10,742 nucleotides of DNA from Oscillospiraceae bacterium (GTDB lineage: Bacteria > Bacillota > Clostridia > Oscillospirales > Oscillospiraceae). Below the pieces are notes generated by a model, which did not search any database, was not told where the DNA came from, and was given only the letters and a program-made list of their open reading frames with translations. Below are positions 6,070-10,742 of the stretch, piece after piece (position 1 is the first letter of the stretch; each line of letters begins with the position of its first letter). Where the stretch lies: the NCBI GenBank assembly GCA_016296635.1, contig JAEDIZ010000070.1, positions 1 through 10,742 of the forward strand. Direction: 5' to 3'. The translations under genes and the position numbers were made by a program.

Positions 6070-6807
6070 TCAGTCCTCCTTATCCCGATAAACGCCAAGC
6101 GGATACTGGGGGATCATCTTTTCGTCGATCCATTCCAGCGCCTTCTGCGGCGTCATGCCCCAGTTGGTCGGGCACGCGGAAAGCACTTCTACCAGAGAGA
6201 AGCCCTTGCCGTCAAGCTGATTCCGGAAGGCCTTCTTGATGGCCTTCTTGGCATTGTTGACGTTCTTCACGTTGTTGACGGTGACTCTTGCGAGATAGGC
6301 AGGTGCATCCAGCGTTGCCAGCAGCTCGCAGACCTTGATGGGATAACCCTGAGTCTTGGGGTCACGGCCGTAGGGAGAGGTCTGCGTGACCTGACCGATC
6401 AGAGAGGTCGGAGCCATCTGACCGCCGGTCATGCCGTAAATGGCATTGTTGATGAAAATAACGGTCACGTTTTCGCCTCTTGCGGCGGTACTGACGGTTT
6501 CGCAAAGACCGATGGATGCCAGATCGCCGTCGCCCTGATAGGTAAAGACGATATTGTCGGGCAACGCACGCTTCACGCCGGTTGCAACTGCCGGTGCGCG
6601 GCCGTGGGCGGCCTCGATCATGTCGCAGGCAAAATAGTTATAGGCCAGAACGGAGCAGCCGACGGGGGCGATGCCGATGGTCTTTCCTTCGATGCCCAGC
6701 TCATCGATGCACTCGGCAACGAGTCTATGGATGATGCCGTGGGTGCAGCCGGGGCAGTAATGCAGAACAGCATCCGTCAATGCTTTCGGTTTATCAAATA
6801 CGACCAT
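6070..6807 (-). CDS. vorA: 2-oxoacid:ferredoxin oxidoreductase, TPP-binding beta subunit
   Basis: A 245-residue thiamine-diphosphate-binding subunit. GDGD (92-95) followed by NN at 120-121 and NAIYGMTGGQ gives the TPP/Mg2+ signature (GDG-x(n)-NN). YCPGCTHG (17-24) and C51 in PVGCSV supply cysteines; in relatives C18, C21, C51 and a further cysteine hold a [4Fe-4S] cluster next to TPP. SPYGRDP (144-150) is also conserved in the VOR/KOR branch. With the alpha subunit it decarboxylates a 2-oxoacid, transfers the acyl group to CoA and reduces ferredoxin, or runs in reverse. Its AAGGAGG ribosome binding site spans the alpha gene's stop codon. The short size and separate alpha, gamma and delta genes exclude the large single-chain pyruvate:ferredoxin oxidoreductase. 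Confidence 0.94.
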   Translation of the reverse strand: MVVFDKPKALTDAVLHYCPGCTHGIIHRLVAECIDELGIEGKTIGIAPVGCSVLAYNYFACDMIEAAHGRAPAVATGVKRALPDNIVFTYQGDGDLASIGLCETVSTAARGENVTVIFINNAIYGMTGGQMAPTSLIGQVTQTSPYGRDPKTQGYPIKVCELLATLDAPAYLARVTVNNVKNVNNAKKAIKKAFRNQLDGKGFSLVEVLSACPTNWGMTPQKALEWIDEKMIPQYPLGVYRDKED

Positions 6808-6812
6808 GATGC

Positions 6813-7877
<1,065 letters not shown>

Positions 7878-7890
7878 ATTGGCTCCTTTC

Positions 7891-8097
7891 TCATCTCTCG
7901 ACCTTGATGACGCAATCCGGGCACATGGTTGCGCAGAAGGCGCAGCCGACGCAGTCTTCCGGTTTTGTCAGTTCCACGGGTGTATGTCCCTTCTGATTCA
8001 GCTTCGTCTTGGACAAAGCCAGCAGCCCTTTCGGGCAGGCACCGACGCAAAGGCCGCAGCCCTTGCAGAGTTCTTCCTTAAATGTCAGTTTTGCCAT
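7891..8097 (-). CDS. vorD: 2x[4Fe-4S] ferredoxin-like delta subunit of the 2-oxoacid oxidoreductase
   Basis: A 68-residue bacterial-type ferredoxin with two complete CxxCxxCxxxCP motifs: C11, C14, C17, C21-P and C49, C52, C55, C59-P, plus an extra C62. It should pass electrons from the catalytic core to free ferredoxin. The spacer between the two cluster motifs is longer than in minimal clostridial ferredoxins, as is usual for the delta subunit. The ATG at 8097 has CGGAGG just upstream, inside the coding region of the preceding ATPase gene; the two genes overlap by 20 bases in different frames, so their translation is likely coupled. Confidence 0.94.
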   Translation of the reverse strand: MAKLTFKEELCKGCGLCVGACPKGLLALSKTKLNQKGHTPVELTKPEDCVGCAFCATMCPDCVIKVER

Positions 8098-8779
8098 TTG
8101 GAACCTCCGAATTCATCATGTAATATAGTTTCTGAATGGTCAGCGGGAAGAGATTATCCACCTTTCCATTCAGCTCTTCACAGATCGTTTCTGCCGCGCA
8201 GGTCATTTTGAGCGGCAGACCGGCAGCCGCGGCAACATCCTCGCCGTACCTGAGACCGGAAAGCACGTCCTCCGCCGTTGTAAGCGGGCCTAAATTGGAG
8301 TTGTTGACGATGCCCGTAAAGGCAAGGCCGCAGGCGGCTTCGATCTCCCGCATGACCTCCAGCGTATCGGCTATGTTTCTTGTCAGGGGTCTCGACCTGT
8401 TGATAACGAACAGCATTTCAAAGTCATTCTCCTGTCGAATCGCCGGAACGTACCGCCCCAGCGCCAAAGCGCCCCGATCGTCGCCGCCGATGTCCAGAAC
8501 GCCGCAGGTATCTCTGCTGTCGATCAGCGCGTAAACCTCCTTCGGCATTGCAGGAACGTCCAGATTGGAGTTGGCGAATTCCGAGCAGATGAGGTCGATT
8601 CCCTCCTCCTTCAGCGCCTGCTCGCTGTCCTTCGTGCGAAAATACGGATTGACAATATCCAGATCCGCAATCGTCACCGGAATCCCCTGCCGCTTCAGCC
8701 AGCGCGCATAATTGAGGGCGATATTCGTTTTTCCGCTGCCGTAATGTCCGGCAAACAGCGTCAGCCGCCTGTAATCCAT
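8078..8779 (-). CDS. ParA/MinD-like P-loop ATPase (SIMIBI class), function unknown
   Basis: A 233-residue P-loop NTPase. The Walker A loop is GHYGSGKT (11-18), without the signature lysine of the deviant KGGxGK form in true MinD/ParA. It is followed by a switch I-like ADLDIVNPYFRT (38-49) and a Walker B/switch II-like VLDIGGDDRGA (94-104). FVINRSRPLTRN (124-135) and TGIVNNSNLG (155-164) resemble the base-recognition part of CobQ/MinD proteins. No CxxC cluster motif of Mrp/NBP35 type is present; the two C-terminal cysteines are C194 and C200. AAGGAG lies 6 bases before the ATG at 8779, 12 bases after the synthetase stop. The 20-base overlap with the ferredoxin subunit ties it to the oxidoreductase; a role in cofactor loading, cluster maturation or activation is a guess. 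Confidence 0.85.
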   Translation of the reverse strand: MDYRRLTLFAGHYGSGKTNIALNYARWLKRQGIPVTIADLDIVNPYFRTKDSEQALKEEGIDLICSEFANSNLDVPAMPKEVYALIDSRDTCGVLDIGGDDRGALALGRYVPAIRQENDFEMLFVINRSRPLTRNIADTLEVMREIEAACGLAFTGIVNNSNLGPLTTAEDVLSGLRYGEDVAAAAGLPLKMTCAAETICEELNGKVDNLFPLTIQKLYYMMNSEVPNGKTDI

Positions 8780-8791
8780 GGTTTTCTCCTT

Positions 8792-10742
8792 TCAGAGCCG
8801 ACTGCGGATAATCTTTCCGCTGGTCGTCTTGGGCAATTCCGTGCGGAACTCCACGATTCGCGGGTATTTGTAAGGTGCGGTATGGGTCTTGACATAATCC
8901 TGAATCTCTTTCTTCAGCTGCTCGGTACCCTCCGTGCCCTTGACCAGCACGATGCTGGCCTTGACCACCTGGCCGCGAACCTCGTCCGGAGCGGCGGACA
9001 CGCCGCATTCAAGAACGTAGGGCAGCTCCATGATAACGTTTTCGATTTCGAACGGCCCGATGCGGTAGCCGGAGGACTTGATGACGTCGTCCGCGCGGCC
9101 GACATACCAGTAGAAGCCGTCCTCATCGCGCCATGCAAGATCGCCGGTGTGATAGAAACCGTCGCGCCAAGTATTCGCCGTGGTTTCAGGGCTGCCGTAG
9201 TATTCGTATGCGAGGCCGCAGGGAATGCCGCTTGCAATATTGATGCAGATCTCACCGGTTTCGCCCGGTGCAGTCTCCTGGCCGTCGATGGAGAGCAGAT
9301 GCACGTCGTAAAGCGGAACGGGCTTGCCCATGGAACCGATCTTATGGCTGTCACCGGCAAGGTTTCCGATGATGAGCGTCGATTCAGACTGGCCGAAACC
9401 TTCCATGATCTGAAGACCCGTGGCCTTTTCAAACTGGCGGAACACCTCGGGATTCAGTGCCTCGCCCGCGATGCTGGCATGCTCGATGGAAGAAAGATCG
9501 AACCGGTTCAGATCCTGCTTGATGAGCATACGGTACATGGTAGGCGGTGCGCAGAAGGTCGTGATATGGTATTTCGCAAAGAGCGGAAGGATCTTTTCCG
9601 CATCGAAGCGCGTGAAGTCATAAACAAAGGTTGCTGCTTCGCACAGCCACTGGCCATAAAGCTTTCCCCAGAGGGATTTTGCCCAACCGGTATCCGAGAT
9701 GGTCAGATGCAGGCCGTCCGGGTTCACGCGATGCCAGTATTTTGCGGTAATGTAATGGCCGAGCGGATATTTAAAATTGTGTGCGGCCAGCTTTGGATAG
9801 CCGGAGGTGCCGGAGGTGAAGAACATCAGCATGGGATCGCTGCCGCAGGGCGCGTCTGCCGTACGCTCATAGCGGCGGCTGAAGAGTCTCATTTCACTGT
9901 CCATGGTGTGCCAGCCCTCGCGCTCACCGCTGGCGATGATCTTTTTGATGCTCATGCCGCTCTCTGCCTCTGCCAGCTCCACCTGATGGGCGGCATCACC
10001 GTCTGCCGTGCAGACAATGGCGCTGACGCCGGCCGCCTGAAAACGGTAAGCAAAATCATGCTGCACCAGCTGATTGGTGGCCGGAATGACCACAGCGCCG
10101 AGCTTATGCAGGCCCAGAATGGAAACCCAGAACTGATAGTGCCGCTTGAGCACCAGCATCACGCGGTCGCCGCGCTTGATGCCGAGAGACGTAAAATAAT
10201 TTGCCGCCTGCGAGGAGGCTTCCTTCATATCCTTGAAGGTGAACCGGCGCTCGGTGCCGTCCTCGGAGATATGCAGCATCGCCAACTTGTCCGGCTTTTT
10301 TCTGCCAAGCGTATCCACAATATCAAACGCGAAGTTGAAGGATTCTTCATTTTGGAAACGAATGGACTGCACAAGTCCCTGCGCGTTTTCTGTTGTCTGA
10401 ATGAACTTTGCCGCAATGCGCTCTTCCTTATCGGAAGCCGCTGCGGTTTTCTGCTCCCGGATAGGTGCGGGCGCAGATTGCGTTTCTTCCTGCGGTCGAA
10501 TCACGATGGCATAGAACTGACAGTCTTTTCCGTCTGCCGCCACCATGCCGTGGGGGATGGAGCTGTCATAGTAGATGCAGTCACCCTCATGCAGGATCTC
10601 GGTATGCTCGCCGACCTGCACCTTTAAGGTGCCCCTGATGACAAGGTCACATTCCTGACCGACATGGGAGGTCAGCTCAATGTCGGAATGGAAGGCGCGG
10701 TCGCTGTATTTGTTTTCCACATAAAGCGGATCGGCGATCCTG
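8792..10742 (-). CDS. Cupin-acyl-CoA synthetase (AMP-forming) fusion, 5' end outside window
   Basis: At least 650 residues; the frame stays open to the right edge (preceding codons read RIADPLY), so a GTG start at 10720 would cut into the first strand of the cupin and is unlikely. Numbering from that GTG: residues about 5-75 form a cupin barrel (HVGQECDLVIRG, LHEGDCIYYDSSIPHGM) of the type seen behind XRE-type helix-turn-helix regulators. A linker (76-110) leads to a full ANL-superfamily adenylating enzyme: ATP loop TSGTSGYPK (302-310), GFGQSES (441-447), YHTGDLA (523-529), the hinge GRADDVIKSSGYRIGPFEIE (541-560), and K636 in PKTTSGKIIR as the adenylation lysine. ISDTGWAKSLWGKLYGQW (341-358) matches medium-chain/butyryl-type acyl-CoA synthetases. 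It should convert a short or branched carboxylic acid, CoA and ATP to acyl-CoA, AMP and PPi. It is the first gene seen in the operon. Confidence 0.9.
   Translation of the reverse strand, partial: RIADPLYVENKYSDRAFHSDIELTSHVGQECDLVIRGTLKVQVGEHTEILHEGDCIYYDSSIPHGMVAADGKDCQFYAIVIRPQEETQSAPAPIREQKTAAASDKEERIAAKFIQTTENAQGLVQSIRFQNEESFNFAFDIVDTLGRKKPDKLAMLHISEDGTERRFTFKDMKEASSQAANYFTSLGIKRGDRVMLVLKRHYQFWVSILGLHKLGAVVIPATNQLVQHDFAYRFQAAGVSAIVCTADGDAAHQVELAEAESGMSIKKIIASGEREGWHTMDSEMRLFSRRYERTADAPCGSDPMLMFFTSGTSGYPKLAAHNFKYPLGHYITAKYWHRVNPDGLHLTISDTGWAKSLWGKLYGQWLCEAATFVYDFTRFDAEKILPLFAKYHITTFCAPPTMYRMLIKQDLNRFDLSSIEHASIAGEALNPEVFRQFEKATGLQIMEGFGQSESTLIIGNLAGDSHKIGSMGKPVPLYDVHLLSIDGQETAPGETGEICINIASGIPCGLAYEYYGSPETTANTWRDGFYHTGDLAWRDEDGFYWYVGRADDVIKSSGYRIGPFEIENVIMELPYVLECGVSAAPDEVRGQVVKASIVLVKGTEGTEQLKKEIQDYVKTHTAPYKYPRIVEFRTELPKTTSGKIIRSRL

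Noticed and set aside
8078..8779. Cell-division MinD, plasmid ParA or nitrogenase NifH identity for the P-loop ATPase
   Set aside because: The Walker A loop lacks the signature lysine (KGGxGK), there is no MinE, MinC, ParB or nif neighbour, and the NifH cluster cysteines are missing.
8744..10627. Open frame of 627 codons on the plus strand
   Set aside because: It lies wholly opposite the cupin-synthetase gene, which has unmistakable motifs. The plus-strand translation shows no recognisable domain and is the usual long antisense frame of a GC-biased gene.

Overview
This 10.7 kb window looks like chromosome from an anaerobic, low-oxygen-adapted Bacillota (Clostridia; Oscillospiraceae/Ruminococcaceae-like is my best guess from protein style and the ferredoxin-dependent metabolism; no rRNA or marker gene confirms it). 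Every gene I can support lies on the minus strand. Genes are tightly packed with strong AGGAGG-type ribosome binding sites and several ATGA or longer overlaps. No gap without a gene reaches 300 bases. I see no tRNA, rRNA, CRISPR array, insertion sequence or phage gene.

Layout, in the direction of transcription (right to left). (1) 10742-3646 is one eight-gene operon: a cupin/acyl-CoA synthetase fusion whose 5' end lies outside the window; a ParA/MinD-like P-loop ATPase; a small 2x[4Fe-4S] ferredoxin subunit, then the alpha, beta and gamma subunits of a 2-oxoacid:ferredoxin oxidoreductase (VOR/KOR type); a nitrilase-superfamily amidase; and a branched-chain aminotransferase. It ends in a 12-bp hairpin terminator (3590-3626). 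(2) 3570-1519: a consensus-quality promoter, a DegV-family (fatty-acid-binding) protein, a 13-bp hairpin with only a weak T tail, a small membrane-anchored protein of unknown function, and a Nudix hydrolase translationally coupled to it. (3) 1474-80: a separate promoter, a roughly 100-nt leader with three potential hairpins, and an M20-family metallohydrolase. A partial hairpin with a T run sits at the very left edge.

How the genes may work together. The large operon contains every step needed to connect a (branched-chain) carboxylic acid to an amino acid: acid + CoA + ATP -> acyl-CoA (synthetase); acyl-CoA + CO2 + reduced ferredoxin <-> 2-oxoacid (oxidoreductase); 2-oxoacid <-> branched-chain amino acid (IlvE). 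Run one way this is reductive carboxylation of isobutyrate, isovalerate or 2-methylbutyrate to valine, leucine or isoleucine, a route known from rumen and gut anaerobes; run the other way it is oxidative amino-acid fermentation. An AMP-forming synthetase favours the first reading. The amidase and the P-loop ATPase are unexplained members and are the most interesting parts of the window. The synthetase also carries a cupin half of what looks like a transcription-factor-type N-terminus, so it may sense as well as activate its substrate.
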